Shown in pieces: positions 6,547-6,811 of a stretch of DNA of 6,811 nucleotides. The notes under the pieces are model-generated. The model ran no database searches. It saw only the letters and a program-made list of their open reading frames with translations, and had not been told where the DNA came from. The position numbers were made by a program, and so were the translations under genes. The stretch comes from DATJQF01 sp035505995 (GTDB lineage: Bacteria; Bacteroidota; Bacteroidia; Bacteroidales; FEN-979), in assembly GCA_035505995.1 (NCBI GenBank), contig DATJQF010000130.1, positions 1-6,811 on the forward strand, given 5' to 3'. How positions within the stretch are numbered: the first letter of the stretch is position 1; each line of letters starts with the position of its first letter.

Positions 6547-6554
6547 CAAAGATA
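6547..6554 (-). promoter_or_regulatory. -7 promoter box for the thyA-folA-lipoprotein operon
   Basis: On the minus strand TATCTTTG (6554-6547) matches TAnnTTTG exactly. Transcription would start near 6542, giving a leader of about 14 nt before the ATG at 6528. Upstream there is a T-rich stretch and a degenerate GTTTAC at about the -33 distance instead of a clear TTTG. The position of this box is what decides the thyA start codon. No other promoter-like box lies in the 11-nt and 6-nt gaps inside the operon, so it probably drives all three genes. Confidence 0.6.
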
Positions 6555-6811
6555 ATAGAAAAAAAAGATGCGGTAAACGGAAGGATGAACGATGCGGGAT
6601 CAGGGAACATGGTAAAACTTTCTTTCTTTTTTTATTAATTCCAATAGAAAGCTCTAATTTTTGAAAGATTACACTCGTCTGATAATTGGAACTGGTAGTA
6701 ATATGCTCTGATTTTGCGTATATTTGGACGACTATGCTTCTGGAATGTATTTTCTCACATTGATCTTTAATAATAAACCATTCACATCAAAACTAATAAA
6801 GTTGTAATATA
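6555..6811. other. AT-rich non-coding region at the right end
   Basis: No convincing gene is present here on either strand. GC falls to about 29% over 6601-6811 (61 of 211 bases counted), against roughly 50-67% in sampled coding lines. The longest rightward frame starting with ATG near the end (6745-6807) is 20 codons. The first part is the upstream region of thyA. The rest looks like the promoter and leader region of a rightward gene outside the window, with the A/T-rich, SD-free composition usual for Bacteroidota leaders. I see no tRNA, strong terminator hairpin or transposon end. Confidence 0.55.
6719..6726 (+). promoter_or_regulatory. Possible -7 box of a rightward gene beyond the window
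   Basis: TATATTTG matches TAnnTTTG exactly on the plus strand. Transcription would begin near 6731-6733 and give an A-rich leader of at least about 78 nt up to the window edge, with no gene starting inside. The nearest upstream TTG (6686-6688) is 30 nt away, too far for a normal -33 element. In such AT-rich DNA a chance match is fairly likely. Confidence 0.35.

Noticed and set aside
6529..6549. Seven-residue N-terminal extension of ThyA from a TTG start
   Set aside because: The TTG lies inside the TATCTTTG promoter box, so it would not be in the message, and the ATG at 6528 gives the exact E. coli length and residue numbering.
6745..6807. 20-codon plus-strand frame in the AT-rich right end
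   Set aside because: It is too short, lacks any recognised feature, and could arise by chance in AT-rich DNA.

Overview
The window looks like a chromosomal stretch from a member of the Bacteroidota, probably an environmental Bacteroidales-like lineage. The evidence is the promoter style (three well-placed TAnnTTTG -7 boxes close to start codons), the lack of Shine-Dalgarno sequences in front of the genes, a secreted 'asparagine synthetase B'-named protein of a type I know only from this phylum, and closely related-looking DnaB, DHFR and ThyA. Coding regions are GC-rich (roughly 50-67% in lines I counted), while the last 211 bases are about 29% GC.

Layout, left to right. Bases 1-99 hold the first 33 codons of a minus-strand gene for an exported protein of unknown function. 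A divergent promoter region (100-217) separates it from an LpxR-type lipid A 3'-O-deacylase on the plus strand (218-1486), which has an unusual proline-rich extension in front of its beta-barrel. The replicative helicase gene dnaB (1550-3118) follows, and its 3' end overlaps by 26 nt a gene for a secreted protein (3093-4388) of the family usually labelled 'asparagine synthetase B'. That protein shows none of the AsnB domains and looks more like a class I glutamine-amidotransferase-like fold.

This plus-strand block meets a minus-strand operon tail to tail, with 8 nt between the stop codons. The operon is thyA (6528-5734), folA (5722-5225) and a lipoprotein gene (5218-4397), with gaps of 11 and 6 nt. 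ThyA makes dTMP from dUMP and converts methylene-tetrahydrofolate to dihydrofolate; DHFR reduces that back to tetrahydrofolate, so the first two genes form a complete dTMP/folate cycle. The lipoprotein is unrecognised and has no obvious link to folate metabolism. The right end (6555-6811) is non-coding and AT-rich, holds the thyA promoter, and may hold a rightward promoter for a gene beyond the window.

I see no phage, insertion sequence, CRISPR array, RNA gene or defence system. The window is mostly ordinary chromosome. The points most worth a second look are the misnamed secreted 'AsnB' protein, the LpxR extension, and -7 boxes so close to start codons that the messages would be almost leaderless.
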